From Brucella pseudogrignonensis (lineage in GTDB: Bacteria > Pseudomonadota > Alphaproteobacteria > Rhizobiales > Rhizobiaceae), in contig NZ_JAVLAT010000002.1 of the NCBI RefSeq assembly GCF_032190615.1, forward strand, positions 506,501 to 570,500: a DNA stretch of 64,000 nucleotides. Reading direction: 5' to 3'. Below are positions 26,893 through 35,876 of this stretch, piece after piece. The notes under the pieces were generated by a model. That model made no database searches, had not been told where the DNA came from, and saw nothing but the letters and a program-made list of their open reading frames with translations. Both the position numbers and the translations under genes were made by a program. How positions within the stretch are numbered: position 1 is the first letter of the stretch; every line of letters starts with the position of its first letter.

Positions 26893-27930
26893 TTAAACCC
26901 AACCCTGCAACTCACGACGGACGAGTGTTTCGATCACTTTCATGCCCTCTTCGCTGTCATTGAGGCATGGGATATGGCTGAAGTTTTCACCACCGGCCTC
27001 ATGAAATTCTTCTGCTGCTTCGTGGCCGATTTCATCCACCGTTTCCAGACAATCGACCACAAAACCGGGGTTGAGAACCGCCACAGATTTAACGCCCTGC
27101 TTCGCCAGTTCCACAAGGGTTTCGTCAGTGTAGGGCTGAAGCCACTCTTCCGGTCCAAAACGCGACTGGAAGGTGGAACGGAACTGTTTGTCATCCATGC
27201 CAAGTCGAGCACGCAAAAGCCGTGATGTTTCAAGACATTGCGAACGATAGGGATCGCCCTTGTCCGAATAGCTCTTCGGAATGCCGTGATAGGAAGCAAG
27301 GATGACTTCCGGCTTGAAATCGAGTGTTGCCAGATGCTTCTCAATCGACTGCGCGAGCGCCTCGATATAGACTGGCTCAACTTCATAGGAAGGAATCGTG
27401 CGGACCGCTGGCATGAAGCGCTTTTTCATCAGCACCTCAAAGAATTTATCATTTACAGTGGCGGTCGTGGTTGCCGAATATTGCGGATAGAGCGGGAACA
27501 TCACGATGCGTTCGCAGCCCTGTTTCAGCAGCCGGTCCGTCACTTCCTCAATCGAAGGCTGACCATAGCGCATGGCCCAGTCGACGATGACATTCGGTTG
27601 ATCTTTTAGCGCTACCGCAAGTTTTTCGCCTTGCGCACGGGTAAAGGTGCGAAGCGGCGATTCATTTTTCTCGCGGTTCCAGATGCGATCATAAAGTTTT
27701 CCGGAGCGCTTTGGGCGCACGGTGAGCACGATGCCGTAAAGAATTGGATACCAGAAAAGACGTGGCCATTCGATGACGCGGCGATCCGAGAGAAACTCGG
27801 CCAGATAACGGCGCATTGGAGTATAACTCGTACCATCCGGGGTGCCGAGATTGACCAGCAGAACACCAACTTTGGGTTGCTTTGCACATTGGTTTTCCGG
27901 GGATGTGATTACTTTATCCATCTCATTCAT
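26893..27930 (-). CDS. hemH: Ferrochelatase
   Basis: It inserts ferrous iron into protoporphyrin IX, the last step of haem synthesis. The 345-residue protein has KVGVLLVNLGTPDG at the N terminus, the catalytic His in SYHGIPKSYSDKGDPY near residue 215, and QSRFGPEEWLQPYTDETL, all family signatures. AGGAAG directly abuts ATG 27930 but lies 9 nt before the in-frame ATG 27921, so translation may start three codons later. It is the first gene of a likely hemH-qmcA-nfeD transcript. Confidence 0.96.
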   Translation of the reverse strand: MNEMDKVITSPENQCAKQPKVGVLLVNLGTPDGTSYTPMRRYLAEFLSDRRVIEWPRLFWYPILYGIVLTVRPKRSGKLYDRIWNREKNESPLRTFTRAQGEKLAVALKDQPNVIVDWAMRYGQPSIEEVTDRLLKQGCERIVMFPLYPQYSATTTATVNDKFFEVLMKKRFMPAVRTIPSYEVEPVYIEALAQSIEKHLATLDFKPEVILASYHGIPKSYSDKGDPYRSQCLETSRLLRARLGMDDKQFRSTFQSRFGPEEWLQPYTDETLVELAKQGVKSVAVLNPGFVVDCLETVDEIGHEAAEEFHEAGGENFSHIPCLNDSEEGMKVIETLVRRELQGWV

Positions 27931-28036
27931 CTTCCTGTTCCTACGCTGCCGGAAAACTAGAGAAAAAAAGGTAAATTACAATCCTGACAGTGCTCAAGAC
28001 TGTTAATTTATCAGCCATCACAGACGAGAACCAACT

Positions 28037-28068
28037 AAAAAGCGGCACACGCTCGCCACGTGTACCGC
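28037..28068 (-). terminator. Terminator of omp10
   Basis: On the minus strand a 10-bp stem (28068-28059 with 28051-28042, one T-G pair) is followed by five T (28041-28037). Confidence 0.8.
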
Positions 28069-28091
28069 CCAATCAACTGTTTGGATAGCGA

Positions 28092-28469
28092 TTAGCCGCG
28101 ACGGGTGAGCGAGAAGCGCGAGCCTGCCGAGGATGTACAATTAAGCTGGTTTTGCGAAACGAGAGCGCAGTTTACGCGGGACGAGGTGCCACGCACGATT
28201 GAACGCATGTCGATTTCAACCAGCTGGGGAGACTGGTAACGATAATTCCCCTCAGCCAGCTTTTCGTTTGTATCAGTGGCGCGCGTTTCAAAAATACCGC
28301 CATTAAAAGATGACACGATCCCGTTTGGATCGACCCAGGAACCATCAATGCCAGATGGCGCGCGATTGACGACCGGGACATTGCCGCCACCGCCAGGGCC
28401 GGTTGCCACACAACCTGCAAGCGCGAGCGACACGATTGCCGTAGAGCCAATAATGCGGAAGCGTTTCAT
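28092..28469 (-). CDS. omp10: Omp10-type outer-membrane lipoprotein
   Basis: A 125-residue lipoprotein. The signal ends in the lipobox LALAGC, and the mature part (GSWVDPNGI.SSFNGGIFETR.TDTNEKLAEGNY; QLVEIDMRSIVRGT; NCTSSAGSRFSLTRR) matches what I know of Brucella Omp10 almost residue for residue, while the N-terminal half of the mature chain differs. Omp10 is a surface lipoprotein linked to envelope integrity and virulence in Brucella. The ATG at 28469 has GGAG 9 nt upstream; the longer frame to 28484 starts at that site and is rejected. A terminator follows at 28068. Confidence 0.93.
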   Translation of the reverse strand: MKRFRIIGSTAIVSLALAGCVATGPGGGGNVPVVNRAPSGIDGSWVDPNGIVSSFNGGIFETRATDTNEKLAEGNYRYQSPQLVEIDMRSIVRGTSSRVNCALVSQNQLNCTSSAGSRFSLTRRG

Positions 28470-28577
28470 GTCCATTTTCTCCATAAGAGTGTTTATCGTG
28501 TGATGTATGGAAATTTAAACGAATACAAGTCCCTTTTATCAGGATTGCAAGACTGTTGCGCAACTGTCGCAATCGAA

Positions 28578-28601
28578 ATTGCCCGGCAAAGGCCGGGCAA
28601 T
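28578..28601 (-). terminator. Terminator-like hairpin of hss
   Basis: ATTGCCCGGC (28578-28587) and GCCGGGCAAT (28592-28601) form a perfect 10-bp stem with loop AAAG, just after the hss stop. The T-run on the minus strand is short (TTT). Confidence 0.7.
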
Positions 28602-28611
28602 CCCGTTTGTT

Positions 28612-30057
28612 TTAGCGCACCAGAATGTTGCGGAATTGCCAAGGGTCTTTGGTGTCGAGGTCTTCTTCGAACAGGACACCACGTCCTTCCAGCGGGTTCC
28701 AGTCGGTATAATAGCCTTTGACTGGTCCCAAATAGGGGAGCTGTACTTCAAGGCAGCGTCGATAGTCCATTTCATCAGTTTCGACGATACCGCTTTCAGG
28801 GTTCTCCAGCGCCCACACCATGCCTGCCAGAACGGCAGAAGAAACCTGTAGACCTGTCGCGTTCTGATAAGGCGCGAGCTTACGCGCTTCTTCGACGCTC
28901 AGCTGCGAGCCATACCAATAGGCGTTTTTGTCGTGACCATAGAGCAAAACCCCCAGCTCATCCGAACCGTCGAGAATTTCTTCTTCTTCAAGCACATGCT
29001 GGACCGTCTGTGCGCGTCCACTGCCGCCAAACATTTCGTCAAGCGAGAGAATGGCAACATTGCTTGGATGATAGGCATAGTTACAGGTCGGGCGATATTC
29101 GAGCTTGCCCTTCTTGCTGCGCACAGTGAAAAAATCGGCAATCGAAATTGCTTCATTGTGGGTTACAAGCAGGCCATATTGTGCGCCGTGGGTCGGGCAC
29201 CAGGTGCGAATGCGCGTGTTACCGCCGGGTTGTTCAAGGAAGATCGCAGCCTTGTTGCCTTTCTTCTGCTTGCGAGCATTCTTCGGTTTCCAGTTTTCGT
29301 GGGTGCCCCAGCCAAGCTCGGCAGGCTGCAAGCCTTCAGAAATAAAACCCTCGACCGACCATGTGTTCCAGAATGTATCAAATGGCTTTGGTTCTTTGGC
29401 GCGTTGGGTGTCGCGTTCTGCGATATGAACGCCTTTCACGCCGACCTTCTTCATGAGCTTCGCCCAGCCCTGACGGTCATCGGTGGCAGGCTCTTCAAAT
29501 TCCAATTTGAGTTCGGTGGCGAGGTCAATCAGCGCCTTTTTTACAAACCACGACACCATGCCGGGATTTGCGCCGCAGCAGGAAACAGCGGTAGGGCCGC
29601 CCGGATGCTTTTTCTTTTCAGCACGCACCGTTTCACGCAGTGCATAATTTGTGCGCGCGGCATTGTCGGCTTTTTCATCGAAATAGAAGCCAAGCCATGG
29701 CTCAACAACCGTATCAATATAGAGTGCGCCTTGTTCACGGCTGTAACGCATCAAATCGAGCGAACCAGTGTCGACCGACAGATTGACGATGAACGGTTGG
29801 CCTTCGCCTTCCTTGATCAGAGGCCCAAGGATTTTCTTATAATTGTCCTCGGTGATCGCTTCCTTGATGAAGCGGATACCCTTGTCATCTAGGATCTTGC
29901 GGTTCTTCTCAGATGGATCAATGACGACCAGACGGGACTTGTCGAATTTGAAATGGCGTTCGATCAGTGGCAGGGTACCGCGCCCGATCGAGCCAAAGCC
30001 GATCATGATAACAGAGCCGGTAATTTCGCCATAGACTGGCCATTTCGCTTTCGCCAT
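28612..30057 (-). CDS. hss: Homospermidine synthase
   Basis: It condenses two putrescines (or putrescine and spermidine) in an NAD-dependent reaction to sym-homospermidine, the main long polyamine of many alphaproteobacteria. The 481-residue length is standard. An N-terminal Rossmann motif (GSVIMIGFGSIGRGTLPLI) is followed by VNLSVDTGSLDLMRY, VEPWLGFYFD and SCCGANPGMVSWFVKKAL, family blocks. The gene stands alone with a hairpin after it. Its substrate producer, an ornithine decarboxylase, is at 47.7 kb. Confidence 0.95.
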   Translation of the reverse strand: MAKAKWPVYGEITGSVIMIGFGSIGRGTLPLIERHFKFDKSRLVVIDPSEKNRKILDDKGIRFIKEAITEDNYKKILGPLIKEGEGQPFIVNLSVDTGSLDLMRYSREQGALYIDTVVEPWLGFYFDEKADNAARTNYALRETVRAEKKKHPGGPTAVSCCGANPGMVSWFVKKALIDLATELKLEFEEPATDDRQGWAKLMKKVGVKGVHIAERDTQRAKEPKPFDTFWNTWSVEGFISEGLQPAELGWGTHENWKPKNARKQKKGNKAAIFLEQPGGNTRIRTWCPTHGAQYGLLVTHNEAISIADFFTVRSKKGKLEYRPTCNYAYHPSNVAILSLDEMFGGSGRAQTVQHVLEEEEILDGSDELGVLLYGHDKNAYWYGSQLSVEEARKLAPYQNATGLQVSSAVLAGMVWALENPESGIVETDEMDYRRCLEVQLPYLGPVKGYYTDWNPLEGRGVLFEEDLDTKDPWQFRNILVR

Positions 30058-30195
30058 TTTCTTTCTCTCTCCTGCCGCAAGAATGCCGCGCTTGGTATTT
30101 CCGGGATGCGGAATTACTCATTTTGCTACGATAGCACAGGTTCATAGAAAGAAAGAAACGTCACAAGTCTATGACAGCAAACGTGTTTAACGAAT

Positions 30196-30876
30196 TTATA
30201 TCATAACCAACTGAGCGCGGATCATTCCACGCAATGAATTGCCAACAAGAATGTTGCGCGCGCGGGTAAGATCATCCACTGTCACGATGCCTTCCTGAAC
30301 CACGCTGTTGTTCAAAAGCTCGCGCCGCAGAACACCATCAAGCAGGCCGCAGGAAAGGGCAGGGGTGACACAGGTCGTGCCGCCGATATCGAGGAAAATC
30401 GATGTGATGGTGCCTTCACACACTTCGCCACGTTCGTTGAGCAGAATGGCTTCATCCACCTCGGCTGAAGAATATTCTTCACGGGCTGAAATATAGGCCT
30501 CACGCCGCGTGGTCTTGTGGCCCAGCAAGGCATCATCGTGTTTCAGACGCGTTTCTGCCACTGCGATGCGCCAGACAGTCTGTGGCTGCAACGGCTCATA
30601 AGGAAAAGCCGCAATCTCGACGAGACCGTCCGGAGCAAGGGTCAGGCGCAGTTTGAGTGGGCTGTCCCCGGCGCTGATCTCGGCGATCTTCTTATGCACC
30701 GTTTCCATGTTGTAGCGGAAGCCAAGCTCTCTCGCGGAGTTTTCCAGCCGCGCCATATGAAGATCGCAACGCAGGATACCCGAAAGAGGCTCCCAGCGCA
30801 TGGTCTCGATCAGCTGATAGTCTGGGTCCGCATGGCTGGTCGCTGTCCCGTCGCGAACCGTGCTTTCAGAAGACAT
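30196..30876 (-). CDS. pabC: Class IV aminotransferase-fold protein, 4-amino-4-deoxychorismate lyase-like
   Basis: A 226-residue PLP fold type IV protein. It has LIETMRWEP near the start, the likely PLP lysine in LLGHKTTRREAY (about residue 114), EAILLNERGEVCEGTITSIF and LSCGLLDGVLRREL. In the folate pathway PabC releases pyruvate from aminodeoxychorismate to leave p-aminobenzoate. The start at 30876 has AGGA directly in front and GGAG further up, and the gene overlaps pabB by 67 nt, which supports joint synthesis. Family assignment is firm, the exact activity is inferred from the pabB partner. Confidence 0.85.
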   Translation of the reverse strand: MSSESTVRDGTATSHADPDYQLIETMRWEPLSGILRCDLHMARLENSARELGFRYNMETVHKKIAEISAGDSPLKLRLTLAPDGLVEIAAFPYEPLQPQTVWRIAVAETRLKHDDALLGHKTTRREAYISAREEYSSAEVDEAILLNERGEVCEGTITSIFLDIGGTTCVTPALSCGLLDGVLRRELLNNSVVQEGIVTVDDLTRARNILVGNSLRGMIRAQLVMI

Positions 30877-31994
30877 TCCTCATACTCCGCTTGCGCTGTG
30901 GAATCGAAGACCACGCCGCCCCCGACATTGAAGATTGCACGATTTTGCTCAAGAAGCGAGATCGTGCGGATGGCAACATTGAACCGCATACGCCCACCCG
31001 GCTCGATCCAGCCGAGCGAGCCGCAATAGATGTCGCGCGGGTCGCTTTCTAGTTTGCGCAGAATTTCCATCGCGCTGATTTTCGGCGCGCCGGTAATGGA
31101 GCCACATGGGAAAAGCGCTGCAAAAATCGCGCGCAGCGGCAGATTGTCTTGAAGCTTTGCACGTACCCGGCTAATCATCTGATGAACAGTTGGATAAGTT
31201 TCGACGCGGAAAAGTTCGGGTACATCAAGTGATCCGACTTCGCTGACCAATGAAATGTCATTACGTAACAGGTCGACGATCATGCGGTTTTCCGCCTGAT
31301 TTTTAGGGTCGTTCATCAGGAACAGGCGGTTGGCTTCATCCTCAAAAGGGGTGGCACCGCGCGGCATGGTGCCCTTCATCGGATGTGTTTCGATATAACC
31401 TTCGCTATCTACTTCAAAGAACAGTTCCGGCGAACGCGACAGGATGATCGGGCCGCCGAGATCGCAATAGGTCGCATAGCGAACGGGTTGACGCTTTGCG
31501 AGCGTGTTGAACAGCACGAGCGGATCGCCATCCCATTCAGCGTGAACCGGAAATGTCAGATTGCCCTGATAGCAATCGCCTTCGCGCAAATGCTGGTGAA
31601 GGCGCGCAAACTTCAGCTGGTAATCCTCCAGCGACGATTGGGCAACCGGTTCACATAAGTACGTGATGTTGTCATCGCTGCGCGTGTGCAAGGCTTCGTC
31701 TGATGGGCCATCGAAGACACCAAAGCATAAAAGCGGCGCTTTGCGACCTTCCGGCAGAAGCTCTTTCAGTTTGGGTTCTAGCAAATAGCCCGCTTCATAA
31801 GAGAGGTAGCCTGCAAGCCATTTGCCCGCATTATGGGCGCGTTGCAGGGCCTTCCATGCTGCTTCGAACGTATCTGGCGTATCGGCACGGATAATCGAAG
31901 ACGGAGCCGCGAATAAAACATCGCGGCCCGCCTTGTCATCCCGAAAAAGGATTTGCGGCCTATTCAAACCCCTATTCAAACCCTTGTGGGTCAC
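30810..31994 (-). CDS. pabB: Aminodeoxychorismate synthase component I
   Basis: It aminates chorismate with ammonia from the PabA subunit to give 4-amino-4-deoxychorismate for folate. The 394-residue protein matches the TrpE/PabB chorismate-binding fold: EGDCYQGNLTFP, SRSPELFF, HPMKGTMPRG, ENRMIVDLLRNDIS, PCGSITGAPKISAMEIL and NVGGGVVFDS. The N terminus carries a GLNRGLNR repeat from a 12-bp tandem duplication. It starts 8 nt after the pepF stop and overlaps pabC by 67 nt. No pabA is in the window. Confidence 0.93.
   Translation of the reverse strand: MTHKGLNRGLNRPQILFRDDKAGRDVLFAAPSSIIRADTPDTFEAAWKALQRAHNAGKWLAGYLSYEAGYLLEPKLKELLPEGRKAPLLCFGVFDGPSDEALHTRSDDNITYLCEPVAQSSLEDYQLKFARLHQHLREGDCYQGNLTFPVHAEWDGDPLVLFNTLAKRQPVRYATYCDLGGPIILSRSPELFFEVDSEGYIETHPMKGTMPRGATPFEDEANRLFLMNDPKNQAENRMIVDLLRNDISLVSEVGSLDVPELFRVETYPTVHQMISRVRAKLQDNLPLRAIFAALFPCGSITGAPKISAMEILRKLESDPRDIYCGSLGWIEPGGRMRFNVAIRTISLLEQNRAIFNVGGGVVFDSTAQAEYEECLLKARFATGQRPAMRTQTIS
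31959..31982. repeat. 12-bp tandem duplication in pabB
   Basis: CCTATTCAAACC occurs twice in a row and encodes the repeated GLNR near the PabB N terminus. It keeps the frame, so it is probably neutral. Confidence 0.85.
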
Positions 31995-32002
31995 GAATTT
32001 GC

Positions 32003-33877
32003 TCAGTCTTCCATGGCTTCGAGTTCGTCGATGATGCCTTCCACCACCGACAGGCCTTTGCTCCAGAAATCCGGATCAGTTGCATCAAGGCCAAATGGCG
32101 CCAGCAGTTCCTTGTGGTGCTTGGTGCCACCCGCTTTCAACATGTCGAAATACTTCTGCTGGAAGCCTTTTTCCGAGTTCTGGTAGACGGCATAAAGCGA
32201 GTTTACCAGACAATCACCGAAAGCATAGGCATAGACGTAGAACGGCGAATGGATGAAGTGCGGAATATAGGTCCAGAAGGTTTCGTAACCCGGATTGAGA
32301 TTGACCGCATCGCCAAGGCTTTCGCGCTGCACGTCCATCCAGATTTCGCCGATACGCTCTGATGTCAGTTCGCCTTCGCGGCGCTCGGTGTGAACACGAC
32401 GCTCGAACTGGTAGAAAGCGATCTGGCGCACGACTGTATTGATCATGTCCTCGGCCTTCTGAGCCAGCATGGCCTTGCGTTCGCGCTTGTTGGTGGTGCG
32501 TTCAAGCAGCGAGCGGAACGTGAGCATCTCACCAAAAACGGAAGCCGTTTCAGCCAGTGTGAGTGGCGTCGATGCCATAAGCGCACCCTGTTCGCCGGCC
32601 AGCACCTGATGCACGCCATGGCCAAGCTCGTGCGCAAGCGTCATCACATCGCGCGGCTTGCCCATATAGTTGAGCAGCACATAAGGATGGGCGGAAGGTA
32701 CGGTTGGATGCGCAAAAGCACCCGGCGCCTTGCCCGGACGCACTGGCGCGTCAATCCAGTTCTTGTCGAAGAATTTCTTGGCGATCTCGGCCATTTCCGG
32801 CGCGAAGTTGCCATAGGCGGAAAGCACGGTTTTGCGCGCCTCATCCCACGAGATCAGCGCCTGCGGTGTTTCCGGCAGCGGCGCATTGCGATCCCAGTTC
32901 TCCAGCTTTTCGAGGCCGAGCCACTTGGCTTTCAACGCATAGTAGCGATGTGACAAGCGCGGATAGGCTGCTTCAACGGCACTGCTGAGCGCATCGACAA
33001 CTTCACGTTCAACGCGATTGGCAAGATGGCGGCTGTCGGCAATGTCTTGAAAACCACGCCAGCGGTCGGAGATTTCCTTGTCCTTGGCCAGCGTATTGGT
33101 AATCAGCGTGAAAGTGCGCAGGTTTGCGCCGAAAGTCTTGGCAAGCGCTTCCGATGCCTTTTTGCGCAAGGCACCATCTGCGTCCTGCAGCATGTTGAGC
33201 GTCTGCTCGATGGCCAGTTCTTCGCCATCGATTTCAAAACGCAGGCTCGACATGGTTTCATCGAACAGTCGGTTCCAAGCGCTGTAGCCGGTGATCGATT
33301 TTTCGTGGAAAAGCTGTTCCAGTTTGTCGTCAAGCTCATAGGGTTTGTCGAGACGAAGATCTTCCAGCCATGGGCGGTAGTGGCCGATCGAGGGATTGGA
33401 GGCCATCGCCTTTTCAAGCACGTCGTCATCGATGCGGTTGATTTCTAGGCTGAAGAAAATCAGCGGCGTGTTGGCGTCAGTCAGTTTCTGTTGCACATCA
33501 CCGAATAGTTTCATGCGCTTTGGATCGGTTGTGTCGCCGTAGTAATAAAGGCCCGCGAATGAAGCGATGCGGCCCATGAGTTCGCTTAGACCCTCATATT
33601 CCTTGATCGCATCGGCAAAATTTACGCCATTGGCCTTTGCCGCTTCTTCACCGAGTTTGCCTTTCCAGCGGGCTTCAAAATCGGCTGCATCCTTTGCCGC
33701 CTTTTCGAGATCGGCTTTCAATTCAGCGCTCTCAGCAGAAGGGTAGAGGTCAGCCAGATTCCACTCGGGCAGCTTTCCAAGGTCAGCCTTCGTGGCAGCT
33801 CCCGTATCACCGGCTGGCATATGAGGCATGGTGTCGAGCATCGCAGACTTCGAAAAACGTTTCATGGCAAAGGTCAT
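32003..33877 (-). CDS. pepF: Oligoendopeptidase F (M3 family)
   Basis: A cytoplasmic zinc metallopeptidase that cleaves short peptides; 624 residues, usual for PepF. The zinc motif HELGH is at residues 416-420 (MTLAHELGHGVHQVLAG), and the third ligand region is downstream in TPLTLAETASVFGEMLTF. The N-terminal half (LPEWNLADLYPS, SELMGRIASFAGLYYYGD) is typical of the family. AGGAG lies 6 nt before the ATG. It heads a likely operon with pabB and pabC, though no functional link is evident. Confidence 0.95.
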   Translation of the reverse strand: MTFAMKRFSKSAMLDTMPHMPAGDTGAATKADLGKLPEWNLADLYPSAESAELKADLEKAAKDAADFEARWKGKLGEEAAKANGVNFADAIKEYEGLSELMGRIASFAGLYYYGDTTDPKRMKLFGDVQQKLTDANTPLIFFSLEINRIDDDVLEKAMASNPSIGHYRPWLEDLRLDKPYELDDKLEQLFHEKSITGYSAWNRLFDETMSSLRFEIDGEELAIEQTLNMLQDADGALRKKASEALAKTFGANLRTFTLITNTLAKDKEISDRWRGFQDIADSRHLANRVEREVVDALSSAVEAAYPRLSHRYYALKAKWLGLEKLENWDRNAPLPETPQALISWDEARKTVLSAYGNFAPEMAEIAKKFFDKNWIDAPVRPGKAPGAFAHPTVPSAHPYVLLNYMGKPRDVMTLAHELGHGVHQVLAGEQGALMASTPLTLAETASVFGEMLTFRSLLERTTNKRERKAMLAQKAEDMINTVVRQIAFYQFERRVHTERREGELTSERIGEIWMDVQRESLGDAVNLNPGYETFWTYIPHFIHSPFYVYAYAFGDCLVNSLYAVYQNSEKGFQQKYFDMLKAGGTKHHKELLAPFGLDATDPDFWSKGLSVVEGIIDELEAMED

Positions 33878-34095
33878 AGCATTCTCCTGTTGCCTTCTTC
33901 TCGCATGTCTTTTTCAAGACGCCAAGGGGCAAGGTGCCATCCTAAATCATAGAACTATTCTGAGGATGAAATAAGCTCCGATCATATGAGGGGTTGCATT
34001 CAACGAAAGCGCGACTGCAAATGCACGCCTGAAATAAGACATATACTAGTTATTGGGATACACCATCATATAAACCGCTGATAGATAAGCAATTA

Positions 34096-35607
34096 ATGAG
34101 TACGCGTATTCTTATAGTCGACGATGATCCGATACAGCGCAGAAGCCTTGAGGCTGCTGTGTTGCGTATGGGGCACAGAAGCATTCTCGCGGATGGCGGT
34201 ATCAATGCGCTTGGTTTCATCACTAACCGCAAAGATATAGCGCTCGTTCTGCTTGATCTGTCTATGCCTGATCTGGATGGTTGTGCGGTTCTTGCCCGGA
34301 TGCGGCAGGCCAATGTCAAAGTTCCCGTTATTGCAATTGCTCAAGTCGATGAAGTCGAAAAAGCGATGCAAGCTATTCGGCTCGGTGCCACTGATTTTAT
34401 GACGAAGCCGGTTGTTTTTGAACGTATGCAAGTCTCCGTTGCAAATGCATTCAAGCTTGATTCGCTTTCGCAGGAGTTAAAGCGAACACGGACGACTCAG
34501 AAGTCGCATATCTTGCTATCTGAGCTTGTCATGAAAAGTCAGGAGATGGAAAATGTCTCAACGCTTGCAAGACGGGTGATGCAGCTTGATTCACCGCTTC
34601 TCATTGAAGGTGAATATGGTACAGGCAAGGAAACACTTGCGCGTGCCATCAGCAGCGGTGGTACACGTTGGCAAGGCGCGTTCGTTGCCATTGATTGTCG
34701 CGTGATTGCAAAGCAAAACACCAATGAAGTGCTGTTTGGTCAATCAAATGATGATCGTGGGTCGACCTTGGTTCAGCCACCTATCCGTATTGCTGGAAAA
34801 CTAGCAGAAGCACAGGGCGGTACACTGTTTTTTGATGAGATAAGTGCCCTGCCTTATCGGACGCAAGGTCGTCTTTTTGAAGCGATGCGAGGGTTACAGA
34901 AGACGACAGATAATGCGTTGCTATCAGATACCCGCATTATTGCATCTAATAGCAGAGTGCTAGCCGATTTTGTTCATATGGGCCGCTTTCACCCTGGCCT
35001 TTATCAATTGCTTTCTTCATTCCATATTACTTTGCCACCACTAAGAGATCGGCTGGAAGACATTCCAATTCTTGCGCATCAGTTTCTGATGCATTTTGCG
35101 AGCGAAGAACGCTTAGGGCATCTCACCGGGATTACACCTGCTGTGATGGAGGGGCTAAAAAGCTATGATTGGCCCGGCAATGTTCGTGAACTCAAAAATG
35201 CAATCTATCAGGCAGTTCTTCTTTGTGAAGAACATGCGCTAACAGTGCATGATTTCCGCAATATGGATATTTTTGGCGGCGTTAGTTATCCGCGCGCAAA
35301 TATATCTTCGACTCCCAGGCTATCCGGTCATTCTCACGAGGTTCGGCTCGCGGGTGCCATCAGGGGTGTCACGCCAGAGGGGCAAGTGCGGACACTGGCC
35401 GCTGCTGAAGAAGAGATGATCCGCTTCGCGATAGGGCATTATGATGGTCAAATCAGTGAGGTTGCTCGTCGTTTGGGTATTGGCCGAACAACACTTTATC
35501 GAAAATTGAAAGAATATGGCATCGATGTGGCGTCTATCTCGTCGAAGAAAGAAGACGAAGATTTAAGCTATAAAGAGGGCAATCAGCCGCAAATTTTGCG
35601 CGCTTAA
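34096..35607 (+). CDS. NtrC-like response regulator without GAFTGA loop
   Basis: A 503-residue protein with receiver, AAA+ and Fis-type domains. The receiver keeps acidic residues 10-12, phosphorylatable Asp54 (LLDLSMPDLDG) and Lys104, but the conserved Thr/Ser switch position (about 82) is Ala. The AAA+ domain keeps Walker A (GEYGTGKE, 172-179) and Walker B (GGTLFFDE, 241-248). The region that holds GAFTGA in sigma-54 activators is replaced by unrelated sequence (about 215-238), and the arginine-finger segment FRxDLxxRL reads FHPGLYQLL. The HTH (ISEVARRLGIGRTTLYRKL, 453-471) is intact. It therefore should not open sigma-54 promoters, and may act as a sigma-70 regulator or repressor. No kinase gene is adjacent. 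Confidence 0.9.
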   Translation: MSTRILIVDDDPIQRRSLEAAVLRMGHRSILADGGINALGFITNRKDIALVLLDLSMPDLDGCAVLARMRQANVKVPVIAIAQVDEVEKAMQAIRLGATDFMTKPVVFERMQVSVANAFKLDSLSQELKRTRTTQKSHILLSELVMKSQEMENVSTLARRVMQLDSPLLIEGEYGTGKETLARAISSGGTRWQGAFVAIDCRVIAKQNTNEVLFGQSNDDRGSTLVQPPIRIAGKLAEAQGGTLFFDEISALPYRTQGRLFEAMRGLQKTTDNALLSDTRIIASNSRVLADFVHMGRFHPGLYQLLSSFHITLPPLRDRLEDIPILAHQFLMHFASEERLGHLTGITPAVMEGLKSYDWPGNVRELKNAIYQAVLLCEEHALTVHDFRNMDIFGGVSYPRANISSTPRLSGHSHEVRLAGAIRGVTPEGQVRTLAAAEEEMIRFAIGHYDGQISEVARRLGIGRTTLYRKLKEYGIDVASISSKKEDEDLSYKEGNQPQILRA

Positions 35608-35876
35608 AACAGATAAGAAACTGAAAATATTAATGAAATGTTGCAATGCCTGTGAGTGTTGCCAGAATGTTAGCATCTCAGAAGATTGTTAATAATTTTT
35701 TACCATGATAAAAATAGATGCGCCCCTGTGTCTTTTTTGCCATGGTGTTTCCTCATTTGTTGTTCACTAAGCGTCCATTAACCATTAAATCCGACAATAA
35801 GGGTTCACGCATATTCGTTTCTTGGAACTCTGATACGGCCTTTAGGGCGGACAACACGGTAAGGCGATATAATTCG

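Noticed and set aside
35610..35720. CtrA-like TTAA-N7-TTAC sequence near 35690
   Set aside because: One partial match in A/T-rich intergenic DNA is expected by chance; no second half or conserved spacing.
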